DNA from: Paracidovorax valerianellae
GTDB lineage: Bacteria > Pseudomonadota > Gammaproteobacteria > Burkholderiales > Burkholderiaceae_C
DNA: 64,000 bases
Assembly (NCBI RefSeq): GCF_900102625.1
Contig: NZ_FMZC01000001.1
Location: 496,001-560,000, forward strand
Direction of reading: 5' to 3'
Of the stretch, positions 27,844 through 36,435 are shown one piece after another. Within the stretch, counting starts at the first letter, position 1, and each line of letters begins with the position of its first letter. Both the position numbers and the translations under genes were made by a program. Below the pieces are notes generated by a model. It made no database searches, was not told the origin of the DNA, and saw only the letters and a program-made list of their open reading frames with translations.

Positions 27844-28731
27844 TCAGGGCTTGCGCGCCATCTCGCCCGTGGCGACCCGCTGGCGCAACTCGGACAGCAC
27901 GGTCTTCATCCGCCGCTCGTTCTCCACGCCCATGCGCACCAGGATTTTCTGGCCGCTCGACAGGGCCTGCAGTTTCGGCTCCGCGAATTCGTACCGCACC
28001 CAGGGGCGCGTCGAAGGCACCTCGCCGGTCACCTTGGTGAGCTGCACGCGGACCGGGCCAGCCGGCTCGGGCGCCTGCAGCAGGTGGTCCAGCGCGGCCA
28101 CCAGCCGGTCGTTGAAGTAGCGGCGTGGAAAGCCCAGCTCTTCATACGCCTGCTGAAATAGCGGGTAGAGCCGGGCATACAGCGCGACGGCCTGGTCTTG
28201 CGGAATGGCTTCGGCCAGCATGACGAAAGCGCGGTAGCGGGCCGGGTTGGCGGCGGCAATCGTCTCGTTGTCGCTGCCCTCTCCATCCACCAGAAAACGC
28301 TGCGACGCCGGCTGCACCGGCCACATCCGGGCGGGAGCGCTCTGGCGCGGGAGGTTGTCCACCGTGGCCACCGCACGCTGAACGAACCCATCGATGCGCA
28401 GCAGGGACGCGACGGACTCCGCGCCCACCCATCCCGTGACCGCATCCGCGATGCTGCGGTCCGACTCCGCCATCGAGGGCAGCGACGCATCCGCCGGCTG
28501 CACGGCCTCCATCGGATGGAGAGGGCCAGACGCGGCGGAGGCCGGAGCCGAAGCGGGCTCGGACGCTGCCTGGCCGGCCACCGGCGGCAAGGGGGTCGGC
28601 TCGGAGGCCGCGCGCCCCCAGAACCACCACGCGGCGCCAGCGCCCAGCGCACCCGCGATCAGCACCACCGGAATCCAGGCGCGCGAAGCCTCCTGCGCGG
28701 GCCGCAATTCCACCGTCTCACGTTCGGGCAT
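27844..28731 (-). CDS. DUF3014 membrane protein
   Basis: A 295-residue protein: short cytoplasmic N-terminus, one TM helix (about residues 19-40, VVLIAGALGAGAAWWFWG), a Pro/Ala/Ser-rich linker (about 42-85), then a conserved globular domain with FVQRAVATVDNLPRQ, YRAFVMLAEAIPQDQAVALY and RRYFNDRLVAALDHLL. The domain fits DUF3014, of unknown function. AAGGA lies upstream of the ATG at 28731. The globular part is probably periplasmic. Confidence 0.8.
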   Translation of the reverse strand: MPERETVELRPAQEASRAWIPVVLIAGALGAGAAWWFWGRAASEPTPLPPVAGQAASEPASAPASAASGPLHPMEAVQPADASLPSMAESDRSIADAVTGWVGAESVASLLRIDGFVQRAVATVDNLPRQSAPARMWPVQPASQRFLVDGEGSDNETIAAANPARYRAFVMLAEAIPQDQAVALYARLYPLFQQAYEELGFPRRYFNDRLVAALDHLLQAPEPAGPVRVQLTKVTGEVPSTRPWVRYEFAEPKLQALSSGQKILVRMGVENERRMKTVLSELRQRVATGEMARKP

Positions 28732-28908
28732 CAACTCATCCTTGTCGTTGGTTTCGAGAACCCATCTGCGGCATGGGCCGCAGTGGTCCGTCGATTGGAA
28801 ACCATGGGCTCTGCAGTGCCGTAACGCCGTGTGACGGCATGGGATAACGGAGTTGCCCGATGACGGATGCCCGCCCATCGGGTACGGGCAACCGCGTCGT
28901 CGGCCGGT

Positions 28909-29604
28909 TCAGCCGTGCAAAGGGACGGCTTTGGGCGCGGTGTGGGGCGCGGGCTTCAGAGCGCCGAGCCAAGCCATGGCGTCGGCCAACTCCGCGGGGC
29001 GGATCTCGTGCGCGCCGGGGTATTCACGGTAGGTCAGGTCCAGCGAAAGCCCCTGGGCATGGTCCCGGATCGCATGGGCGCTGGCGAGGGGAATCACGTT
29101 GTCCTGCACGCCGTGGCTCACCCACAGCGGCTTGCCGCTCAGGGCCTCGGCCGAGGCCGAAAAAGGCAGGGCCTGGGGCAGCAGCCGGCTGTGCCACACC
29201 ATGGCGGCATGCAGCAGTTCGGGCCGCGTGAGCAGCATCGACAGCGCCATGATGCCGCCCTGGCTGAAACCGCCCAGCACCACCCGCTCCGGCGGCACGC
29301 CCAGCTGCGCGGCCGCTGCCTCCACGGTGAGCGCGACCAGCGAGCGACTGGCGGCTTCCTGCGTTTCGTGAATGGACCGGCTTCCATCGGGCAGCACGGA
29401 AAACTCAAACCACGCATGCGCGTTCGGGCCCATGGTGTGCGGCGCGCGCAGGCTGATGACGTGGAATTGCGGGGGGACATGCGGTGCCAGACCGAAGAGA
29501 TCGCCCTCGTTGCTGCCTACGCCGTGCATGAGCACGAGCAGCCAGGGAGAGGCGGTCTGGGACGCGGCGGGACGGTTCAAAAATGGGAGCGGCAGATCAA
29601 GCAT
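28909..29604 (-). CDS. Phospholipase/carboxylesterase family esterase
   Basis: A 231-residue cytoplasmic alpha/beta hydrolase. The nucleophile motif is GFSQGG, with Asp in SHGVQDNVIPL and His in YPGAHEIRP; the oxyanion region is LMHGVGSNEGDLF. This is the acyl-protein thioesterase/carboxylesterase type. The physiological substrate is unknown. It lies 130 bases from arfB on the same strand and 177 bases from the DUF3014 gene. Confidence 0.85.
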   Translation of the reverse strand: MLDLPLPFLNRPAASQTASPWLLVLMHGVGSNEGDLFGLAPHVPPQFHVISLRAPHTMGPNAHAWFEFSVLPDGSRSIHETQEAASRSLVALTVEAAAAQLGVPPERVVLGGFSQGGIMALSMLLTRPELLHAAMVWHSRLLPQALPFSASAEALSGKPLWVSHGVQDNVIPLASAHAIRDHAQGLSLDLTYREYPGAHEIRPAELADAMAWLGALKPAPHTAPKAVPLHG

Positions 29605-29736
29605 CGATAGGCGTCAGAAGGCATTTCTGCAGAGTTGCGAAGCGGTTTGGAGTGTCGCATGGTGCGGGAGTTCACCCCCATCCTGCGCCGGGTTTGCCCC
29701 TCGCCTTCACCAGACCTGCCGGCCCGCTCCAACGGA

Positions 29737-30156
29737 TCAGTCCCGCACCGGCCCGCGCAGCGCCTTGATGCCGGACCGCACGCTCTTGGATTCCAGCCGA
29801 CGCTGCTTGGAGCCGTAGGTCGGCCGGGTGGCGCGGCGGACACGCGGGGGCTGCGCCACGCTGGCCACCAGCGCCTGCAAGCGCGCAAGGCCGTCGAGCC
29901 GGTTGGCTTCCTGGCTGCGGTACTGCTGTGCCTTGATGACCAGCACGCCTTCTTGCGTGATACGGCTGTCGCGCAGGGCGAGCAGCCGCTCCTTCACCCC
30001 GTCAGGCAAGGAAGACGCCGCGATGTCGAACCGCAGATGAACCGCGCTCGACACCTTGTTGACGTTCTGGCCGCCCGCGCCTTGCGCCCGCATGGCGGTG
30101 ATCTCCACCTCGCGCTCGTCTACCTGCGGCACCGTCGGCGCTGATTGGGCGTTCAT
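29737..30156 (-). CDS. arfB: Alternative ribosome-rescue factor, peptidyl-tRNA hydrolase
   Basis: Releases nascent chains from ribosomes stalled on non-stop mRNA. The 139-residue protein has a GGQ domain ([19 protein letters not shown], residues about 23-41) and the basic C-terminal tail ([19 protein letters not shown]) that enters the empty mRNA channel. There is no release-factor codon-recognition domain, so this is ArfB (YaeJ), not RF1/2. Its ATG shares bases with the stop of the upstream hydrolase gene. Confidence 0.92.
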   Translation of the reverse strand: MNAQSAPTVPQVDEREVEITAMRAQGAGGQNVNKVSSAVHLRFDIAASSLPDGVKERLLALRDSRITQEGVLVIKAQQYRSQEANRLDGLARLQALVASVAQPPRVRRATRPTYGSKQRRLESKSVRSGIKALRGPVRD

Positions 30157-31115
30157 CGCGCCGCCTGCCCCGCTGGCCCTGCTTGCGAGGGCCGGGCTCC
30201 GTCTTCAAGCGCTGCCAGCAAAGCCGCCATGAACGGCCAGGGCTGCTCGAACTGCACCCAATGGCCCGCTTCGGGAATGAAGGCCAGGCCGCGAAAGTCC
30301 GGCACCACGGCCTTGAACGCCGCTTCCAGCTCCACGATCCATCGCTTGTACAGCGCATCGTTTCGGCCATAGATGGCATGCACCGGACACGCCACCTTGG
30401 GCAGTGAACGCGCGAGGATGTCGGTGTGCGCCAGCCGGCGCCGCGGCATGCGGTCGCGCATGACGTTGGCCACATGCAGGCCGAGCGCCAGTCCTTCGAT
30501 GAGCGACGGGTCCTGCAGCATCAGCACGGCCAGGTTGTGGCGGTGCACGTCCGGTTGCTGGTCCGCAGGCAAGTGGCGCCAGGCTTTCAGTTCGAACTGG
30601 CGGTGCGGTACCACGCCCATGGCCGGTGCCCCCACCACTACCAGTTGGCGGGCCAATTCAGGATGATCGGCCAGCAAAAGCCCAGCCACCATGCCGCCGA
30701 ACGAGAAGCCCACCAGATCGCACGGCTGCGGGCCCCACAGCGCGCGCATGCCTTCATACAAGGGCTCGACCAGCGCGTCGGCATCGGCACCGACCGGCGG
30801 CAGGGCCGAATCGCCGAAACCCGGCAGGTCGGGTATCCACACCTGCCGGCCTGCGGCCACCAGGTCTTCGATGTTGCGCACCCAATGGGTCCAGCTGCCG
30901 CTGCCGCCGTGCAGCAGCACCAGCGGTGGCTGATCCGGAGACGGTTCGCCCCAGGTGTGCCAGACCAAGTCGCCGTCTCCGCAAGGGGTGGCGTGGCGCG
31001 TCGCCTGGGCCTGCAGCCGCTGCACCTCGACAGGGGCATTCGATGCGCCCGGCATGCCGGCGCTCTTCATCCGATCCACCCCATCGATCCCAGCTATTCC
31101 ACCACCAGCAGACAT
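30153..31115 (-). CDS. Alpha/beta hydrolase of unknown substrate
   Basis: A hydrolase of about 320 residues with the oxyanion motif [12 protein letters not shown], nucleophile elbow VGFSFGGM, Asp in YGRNDALY and His in [12 protein letters not shown]. It resembles epoxide-hydrolase or meta-cleavage-product hydrolase folds without a diagnostic feature. The start is unsure: ATG at 31115 lies 8 bases after the aroQ stop, but the conserved part starts only around residue 50. The stop overlaps the arfB start (ATGA). Confidence 0.8.
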   Translation of the reverse strand: MSAGGGIAGIDGVDRMKSAGMPGASNAPVEVQRLQAQATRHATPCGDGDLVWHTWGEPSPDQPPLVLLHGGSGSWTHWVRNIEDLVAAGRQVWIPDLPGFGDSALPPVGADADALVEPLYEGMRALWGPQPCDLVGFSFGGMVAGLLLADHPELARQLVVVGAPAMGVVPHRQFELKAWRHLPADQQPDVHRHNLAVLMLQDPSLIEGLALGLHVANVMRDRMPRRRLAHTDILARSLPKVACPVHAIYGRNDALYKRWIVELEAAFKAVVPDFRGLAFIPEAGHWVQFEQPWPFMAALLAALEDGARPSQAGPAGQAAR

Positions 31116-31123
31116 GGACTCGC

Positions 31124-31567
31124 TCACCACCCGGCCAGTCCGTCGATCGCCAGCACATAGCCCTGCACGCCGAAGCCGCACATCACCGCCCGCGCGGCGC
31201 TGGACAGGTAGGAATGGTGGCGAAACGGCTCGCGCGCATGCACGTTGCTGATGTGAAGTTCCACCAGGGGCACGCCCGTGCCCTTCACGGCGTCCAGCAG
31301 GGCCACACTGGTGTGGGTGTAGGCCGCGGCGTTCAGCACCAGACCGGCGAGTTCGCCGGCAGCATGCAGCCGGCCTGCCTCGTGGACCCAGTCCACCAGT
31401 TCGCCCTCATGGTTGCTCTGGCGGAACTGCAGCGCGAAGCCGTGGCGATCGCACGCTTGGGCACACATGGTCTCGACATCAGCCAGCGTTTGCACGCCGT
31501 ACACCGAAGGCTCGCGCGTGCCGAGCAGATTCAAATTGGGGCCATTGAGGACAAAAACGGTTTTCAC
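31124..31567 (-). CDS. aroQ: Type II 3-dehydroquinate dehydratase
   Basis: Dehydrates 3-dehydroquinate in the shikimate pathway. The 147-residue protein starts at a GTG (31567) to give the family N-terminus [19 protein letters not shown]. Active-site segments are present: the flexible-loop Tyr in [30 protein letters not shown] and [18 protein letters not shown]. The open frame upstream lacks conservation. It is followed after 8 bases by the alpha/beta hydrolase gene. Confidence 0.95.
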   Translation of the reverse strand: MKTVFVLNGPNLNLLGTREPSVYGVQTLADVETMCAQACDRHGFALQFRQSNHEGELVDWVHEAGRLHAAGELAGLVLNAAAYTHTSVALLDAVKGTGVPLVELHISNVHAREPFRHHSYLSSAARAVMCGFGVQGYVLAIDGLAGW

Positions 31568-31647
31568 GGGGCCAACACTCCAGGCGAGGCGTCGCCATGG
31601 GCGGCGAACGCAGACGGCTGAATTATGCAAGCGGCCCCCAAAAGAAA

Positions 31648-31666
31648 ACGGCCCCGTAGGGCCGTT
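31648..31666. terminator. Hairpin between the Pro/Tyr-rich gene and aroQ
   Basis: AACGGCCCC-GTA-GGGCCGTT is preceded by an A-rich run on the plus strand, which gives a U-run for minus-strand transcripts. It probably ends transcription of the gene at 31700-32089 before aroQ. Confidence 0.7.
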
Positions 31667-31699
31667 GTTCTGGTGTGCGCTCCAGCACTGCGGAAAGGT

Positions 31700-32089
31700 T
31701 CAGCGCTCGTAGTAACCGCGGTCACGCCCGTAGCCATGGCCCCGGCCGTGCCAGTGGCGTCCGCCACCGTAGTAACCGTAGGGGGCCACGACCACCGGAG
31801 GCGGTGGTGCGTAGTACACCGGGCGGGGAGGTGGTGCGTAATAGACAGGGGGCGGGGCATAGACCACGGGTGGGGGGCCGTAGTACACGGGACGGGGGGG
31901 TGGGTAATAAGCGGGCGGGGCCACCACGACCGGGTAGCCGCCTCCGCCCACACCGACCGCTACCCCGGGGGCCCCGATGCCCACGGACCAGGAAATGTCG
32001 CGTGCCTGGGCGGCACCTGTGCCCGCCAGCAGGGCGAGCGCCACGCCGGCTGTGGCGGCCATGGCAGAGAGTGAACGGCTGTGTGTCAT
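31700..32089 (-). CDS. Secreted Pro/Tyr-rich repeat protein
   Basis: A 129-residue protein with a signal peptide (cleavage near AAQARD, about residue 30), a Gly/Val stretch, then imperfect repeats of the form PPPRPVYY / APPPVYY (about residues 62-105), and a Gly/His/Arg/Tyr tail (HWHGRGHGYGRDRGYY). It has AAAGGAG before the ATG at 32089. The low-complexity make-up suggests a disordered envelope protein, possibly cross-linkable by Tyr or metal-binding through His. No specific function is recognised. Confidence 0.7.
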   Translation of the reverse strand: MTHSRSLSAMAATAGVALALLAGTGAAQARDISWSVGIGAPGVAVGVGGGGYPVVVAPPAYYPPPRPVYYGPPPVVYAPPPVYYAPPPRPVYYAPPPPVVVAPYGYYGGGRHWHGRGHGYGRDRGYYER

Positions 32090-32257
32090 GGAAATCTCCT
32101 TTGATTGGGCACCGCCGCCATCGGCGAGGCCCCCGTGGATGCTCAACGCATCACATGACCGAAAGGATGGCACAAATGACCCCCGATGTTGTTTCCGGAC
32201 GTAGCGCGCCGTGTTTCACGCCGTAACGCATGGGGCACCGCCGCCTAGAATGCCGCC

Positions 32258-34069
32258 ATGAGTTCCCCAGCCCCCATCGACACCTCCTCCAACGCCGCGG
32301 CCAAGCCCAGCAACTTTCTTCGCCAGATCATCGAGAGCGATCTCGCCAAGGGCACCCACGCCCAGGCCCGCTGGGGCGGCACGCCCGGCGATGCGGCCCA
32401 CCACGCGGCCGGACAGCCCGACCCGGCCAAGATCCGCACGCGCTTTCCCCCCGAGCCCAACGGCTACCTGCACGTCGGGCACGCCAAGAGCATCTGCCTG
32501 AATTTCGGGCTGGCGGCCGACTACGACGGCGTGTGCCATTTGCGCTTCGACGACACCAACCCTGAAAAAGAAGACCAGGAATACGTCGACGCCATCATCG
32601 ACGCGGTCCACTGGCTCGGCTTCGACTGGAAGGCCAGCAGCGACGGCACCGACCACCTCTACTACGCCAGCAACTACTTCGACTTCATGTACCGCGCGGC
32701 CGAGTACCTGATCGAAACCGGCTTCGCCTACGTGGACGAGCAGACCCCCGATGAAATGCGCGCCAACCGTGGCGACTTCGGCAAGCCCGGCGTCAACAGC
32801 CCCTTCCGCAGCCGCACCGTCGCTGAAAACCTGGCGCGCTTTCGCGAGATGCGCGAAGGCAAGCTGCCCGACGGCGCCGCCGTGCTGCGAGCCAAGATCG
32901 ACATGGCCTCGCCCAACATCAACCTGCGCGATCCGGCCATCTACCGCATCAAGCATGCCGAGCACCACAACACCGGCAACCAGTGGTGCATCTACCCCAT
33001 GTACACCTTCGCGCACCCCATCGAGGACGCGCTGGAGCACATCACCCACAGCATCTGCACGCTGGAATTCGAAGACCAGCGCCCCTTCTACGACTGGCTC
33101 ATGGACCGCCTGGTCGAAGGCGGCCTCATCGCCGCGCCGCAGCCGCGCCAGTACGAATTCGCGCGCCTGAACCTCACCTACGTGATCACCAGCAAGCGCA
33201 AGCTCAAGCACCTGGTGGACAACGGCATCGTGCAAGGCTGGGACGACCCCCGCATGCCCACCATCGTCGGCCTGCGTCGCCGCGGCTACACGCCCGCATC
33301 GATCCGCCTGTTCTGCGACCGCATCGGCGTGACCAAGGACTACAGCTGGATCGACTACAGCACGCTGGAAGGCTGCCTGCGCGAAGACCTGGAAACCAAG
33401 GCCCACCGCGGCATGGCCGTGCTCAACCCCGTCAAGCTGGTGCTGACCAACTGGGACGAAGTGATGGGCGCCGGCCACTTGGAGCCCTGCACCCTGCCCG
33501 CCCTGCCCCACCCGCCCGAGGGCGTTGAATCGCCGGTGCGCCACTTCACCATCGGCAAGGAAGTCTGGATCGAGCGCGAAGACTTCGAAGAAGTCGCGCC
33601 CAAGGGCTACAAGCGCCTGTTCCCCGGCAACAAGGTGCGACTGAAGGGCGGCTACGTGATCGAATGCACCGGCTGCAACAAGGACGCCAGCGGCACCATC
33701 ACCGAAGTGCTCGCCACCGTCGTGCCCGACACCAAGAGCGGCACCCCGGGCGCGGACACCGTGAAGGTGAAAGCGGCCATCACCTGGATCGGCGTGGCCG
33801 ATGGCGTGCAGGCCGAAGTGCGCATGTACGACCGCCTGTTCACCGATGCACAGCCCGATGCCGGCGGCAAAGACTTCCTGACGCTGCTGAACCCCGACAG
33901 CCTCAAAGTGGTGACGGCCATCGTGGAGCCATCGTTGGCGAACGCGAAGCCGGACGACAAGTTCCAGTTCGAGCGCCACGGCTACTTCGTCGCGGACGGC
34001 AAGGACCACGCGGCCGGCAAACCGGTGTTCAACCTGGCCGTGGGCTTGAAGGACTCCTGGGGCAAGTGA
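32258..34069 (+). CDS. glnS: Glutamine--tRNA ligase
   Basis: Class I synthetase charging tRNA-Gln. The 603-residue protein has the HIGH-type motif PEPNGYLHVGHAK, FDDTNPEKE, the SKRKL form of the KMSKS loop in YVITSKRKLKHLV, and the C-terminal beta-barrel anticodon-binding region. An N-terminal extension of about 65 residues (Asn/Ala-rich then DAAHHAAGQPDPAK) precedes the catalytic core. Presence of GlnRS means that tRNA-Gln need not depend on the amidotransferase route. Confidence 0.96.
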   Translation: MSSPAPIDTSSNAAAKPSNFLRQIIESDLAKGTHAQARWGGTPGDAAHHAAGQPDPAKIRTRFPPEPNGYLHVGHAKSICLNFGLAADYDGVCHLRFDDTNPEKEDQEYVDAIIDAVHWLGFDWKASSDGTDHLYYASNYFDFMYRAAEYLIETGFAYVDEQTPDEMRANRGDFGKPGVNSPFRSRTVAENLARFREMREGKLPDGAAVLRAKIDMASPNINLRDPAIYRIKHAEHHNTGNQWCIYPMYTFAHPIEDALEHITHSICTLEFEDQRPFYDWLMDRLVEGGLIAAPQPRQYEFARLNLTYVITSKRKLKHLVDNGIVQGWDDPRMPTIVGLRRRGYTPASIRLFCDRIGVTKDYSWIDYSTLEGCLREDLETKAHRGMAVLNPVKLVLTNWDEVMGAGHLEPCTLPALPHPPEGVESPVRHFTIGKEVWIEREDFEEVAPKGYKRLFPGNKVRLKGGYVIECTGCNKDASGTITEVLATVVPDTKSGTPGADTVKVKAAITWIGVADGVQAEVRMYDRLFTDAQPDAGGKDFLTLLNPDSLKVVTAIVEPSLANAKPDDKFQFERHGYFVADGKDHAAGKPVFNLAVGLKDSWGK

Positions 34070-34164
34070 CCTCGGGCCTCGGAGCGGGCGGCCTGCACCG
34101 CTCCGGGCTTGGGCCACCACCGTGGAGGCTCCACGCGAACCTTCACTTCCCCCAAGCAACCAAC

Positions 34165-34226
34165 GTTACTCCTGATTCAATAGCATCCAGCGCTGATGGA
34201 TATTGCGCTGGATGCCATTTTCATTG
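34165..34226 (+). repeat. Palindromic repeat copy R8, upstream of the DUF2322 gene
   Basis: The plus strand reads GTTACTCCTGATTCAATAGC, then ATCCAGCGCTGATGGATATT and GCGCTGGATGCCATTTTCATT. TGCGCTGGA-GCC matches the conserved second half of the family. An ATG inside it is in frame with the following gene. Confidence 0.65.
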
Positions 34227-34237
34227 ATATCGCTTTC

Positions 34238-34570
34238 ATGAACTTTTCCGCCCGCCTCCAGCAACTACCATCCGTTGCCCACCTTGCCGCGCTGCACCTG
34301 CAGAGCGCTGACGGGCAAACCATCGCCACGCTGGAAAACAAGCCCGGCCAGGCCGGATCGCTTGCCGTCTACAGCGCGTTGGCCACCCTCTACGGTGGAA
34401 GCATCACGCCCGCAGCGGCCAGCCTGGGCCTGGAGTGGTACGCAGAGCACACGGCGGACGCGCACGCGCATCCCGGCAAGCACCCCAACATCGACCGCCT
34501 CGTGGCCTGGGCTGGCGGCACGGCCAGCTATCGTGCACAGCCCGTCCTGGCATCCGACGCGAGCAACTGA
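34238..34570 (+). CDS. DUF2322 family protein
   Basis: A 110-residue soluble protein matching the DUF2322 pattern: MNFSARLQQLP start, ATLENKPGQAGSLAVYSAL, and the C-terminal HPGKHPNIDRLVAW. The function is unknown. I prefer the ATG at 34238, where the family sequence starts; the frame is open 14 codons upstream to an ATG that lies inside repeat R8, so a repeat-derived N-terminal extension is possible. There is no clear ribosome-binding site at either start. Confidence 0.75.
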   Translation: MNFSARLQQLPSVAHLAALHLQSADGQTIATLENKPGQAGSLAVYSALATLYGGSITPAAASLGLEWYAEHTADAHAHPGKHPNIDRLVAWAGGTASYRAQPVLASDASN

Positions 34571-34760
34571 TACGGGCCAAGAGCCGCCCGGCGCCGCACC
34601 CCGCCGCTTAAAAAGGCTGCGATCCCCGCCCCACGGCGGCGCGGTCTCCGACGGCCTCGACACCAGGCCCCAACCCATAATCCGCCGGCAGATGCCTTTC
34701 GCATCTGCGCCGGTGGATCGATTGATCGATCGATCGGCCGGCCGCTTACTGGAGGCGCGA

Positions 34761-35657
34761 TTGAGACACCCCTACCGTTCCTGGGCCCGCGTGGCATGGA
34801 AAGCCACCGGCATCCTGGCGCTGGCGGCCTGGCTGAGCGGCTGCTCCGCCGTCGGCACGCTCAACGCAGTCACATCCAAAGGCAGCCACACCGTGCACAA
34901 CGGCGTGGCCTACGGCACCTTGCCGCGCCAGCAGATGGACGTCTACCAGCCCAAGGCCACAGCGCCTGCGGCGGGCTGGCCGGTGGCAGTGTTTTTCTAT
35001 GGAGGCTCGTGGAACAGCGGCGAGCGTGCCGACTACCTGTTCGTCGGCGAAGCCCTCGCAGCGCGGGGCGTGCTCACCCTGGTGGCGGACTACCGGCTCT
35101 ACCCCGACGTACGCTACCCCGAGTTCCTGAACGACAGCGCGCTGGCCGTCGCCTATGCGCTCGACCACGCGGGGCAATGGGGCGGCAACCCGAAACGGGT
35201 GTACGCCATGGGCCACAGCGCTGGCGGCTACAACGCAGCCATGATCGCGCTCGACCCGCGATGGCTACAGCCGACAGGCCACGCACCGAACGAACTGGCC
35301 GGCTGGATCGGACTGGCAGGCCCCTACGATTTCTTTCCGACCGAGAACCCGGATGCGCAACCGGTGTTCTTCCACCCCAACTACCCGCCCAAGGCCCAGC
35401 CCATCGAGTTTGCGCACGCGGCCGCGCCGCGCACCTTTCTCGCCGCGCCGGTCAACGACAAGCTGGTCAGCCCCGAATGCAGCACGCAGCAGCTCGCGCA
35501 CAAGCTGCAAGCCGCCGGCGTGCCGGTCACGCTGAAGTCATATCCGCGGGCCAGTCACACCACGTTGATCGGTGCTTTCGCATGGCCGCTGCGTTGGATT
35601 GCGCCGCTGCTGGACGATGTGACGGCGTTCATTCAAGCGGAATCGCCGGCCCAGTGA
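34761..35657 (+). CDS. Lipoprotein alpha/beta hydrolase (esterase/lipase-like)
   Basis: A 298-residue predicted lipoprotein with lipobox LSGC (Cys near residue 29) after a basic N-terminus. The hydrolase domain has FFYGGSWNSG (oxyanion), nucleophile MGHSAGGYNAA, Asp in APVNDKLV and His in PRASHTTLIG. It resembles carboxylesterase type B/BD-FAE family enzymes. I chose the TTG at 34761 because GGAGG lies 5 bases upstream; an ATG at 34692 is in frame but lies in a hairpin (34688-34708) without a ribosome-binding site. A short GATCGATT-type run precedes the start. Confidence 0.78.
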   Translation: MRHPYRSWARVAWKATGILALAAWLSGCSAVGTLNAVTSKGSHTVHNGVAYGTLPRQQMDVYQPKATAPAAGWPVAVFFYGGSWNSGERADYLFVGEALAARGVLTLVADYRLYPDVRYPEFLNDSALAVAYALDHAGQWGGNPKRVYAMGHSAGGYNAAMIALDPRWLQPTGHAPNELAGWIGLAGPYDFFPTENPDAQPVFFHPNYPPKAQPIEFAHAAAPRTFLAAPVNDKLVSPECSTQQLAHKLQAAGVPVTLKSYPRASHTTLIGAFAWPLRWIAPLLDDVTAFIQAESPAQ

Positions 35658-35680
35658 TTTGCTGCGTTGCCGCTTCGGGA

Positions 35681-35750
35681 GCGATCGCGCACTTTATTAG
35701 CCGAAGGGCAGGCCAACGAAGGGAATCGAAGAAAAATCAGGCGCGATCGC
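35681..35750. other. Widely spaced 10-bp inverted repeat between convergent genes
   Basis: GCGATCGCGC at 35681-35690 is repeated in inverted form as GCGCGATCGC at 35741-35750, with 50 bases between. It lies between convergent genes. It could fold into a long hairpin acting on both transcripts. Confidence 0.4.
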
Positions 35751-35765
35751 AGTTCATCAAATGCC

Positions 35766-36326
35766 TCAACGGGCGGTCCATAAAACCACGTTCCACTCCA
35801 GCGGATTGAAACTGCGGTCACGGTTGAAATCGACATAGCCGTTGGACATGTTCCAGCGCAGCACAGGGCCGCCCCAGACGGAAACCTTTCCTGCCTGCCG
35901 GGGCGTGCCGTAAGCCGCATTGAAACGGTCGATCCAGATGCCGTGCACCCACCATGGCACATGGACCATCGTGCGCACCAGGTGCCCTTCGCGAAAGAAA
36001 TTGGCCAGTGTCAGCGCGGCATGGCCGTCGGCTTCGCCGATGGTGGCGTAACAGACGCGGTCGCCCAGGCCGCCCGGACCTGAAGCTTCGGCCACGCACC
36101 GCAACGGCACATCCGCGAAGTGCCGTTTGAGCGCCGCTTCATCCATGGTGGAAGACAGCTCCGCCAAGCGCAGTGTCACGGCCGGTGAGGACTCGCGAAA
36201 GTGGCGACCGTACACGTCCATGCGATCACGGTTACTGAACACCATCAGCGCCAGAAGCACCAGGAAGATGAGCAAAGCGACCTTGAGCGCTTTGTGCAAA
36301 CTGCTTTCGGAGGTCCGATTTTTCAT
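35766..36326 (-). CDS. Membrane-anchored protein of unknown function
   Basis: A 186-residue protein with one N-terminal TM helix (about residues 15-34, VALLIFLVLLALMVF) and a probable periplasmic domain. That domain contains Cys pairs (PLRCVAEA, DRVCYATIG) that could form a disulfide, and an aromatic C-terminal part (VPWWVHGIWIDRF). I recognise no family. The start is uncertain: ATG at 36326 or 36362, neither with a clear ribosome-binding site. Confidence 0.6.
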   Translation of the reverse strand: MKNRTSESSLHKALKVALLIFLVLLALMVFSNRDRMDVYGRHFRESSPAVTLRLAELSSTMDEAALKRHFADVPLRCVAEASGPGGLGDRVCYATIGEADGHAALTLANFFREGHLVRTMVHVPWWVHGIWIDRFNAAYGTPRQAGKVSVWGGPVLRWNMSNGYVDFNRDRSFNPLEWNVVLWTAR

Positions 36327-36435
36327 GACGAATGGATGAATGATGAAAGAGTTTTCCCGCATCAGCCCGGGGCTAGGGCTGTGACAAAGGCGCACCGATC
36401 AGTCATTGGCCCAGCAACAGGACAGGAGGCACAGA

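Noticed and set aside
34714-34740. GATCGATT/GATCGATC run as a replication or Dam-type control site
   Set aside because: A short run of overlapping GATC in one place, with no initiator gene or other origin features nearby; most likely local slippage.
34275-34760. N-terminal extension of the lipoprotein hydrolase frame overlapping the DUF2322 gene
   Set aside because: The extension is the wrong frame of the DUF2322 gene followed by non-conserved sequence. A TTG with a good ribosome-binding site gives a proper lipoprotein signal.
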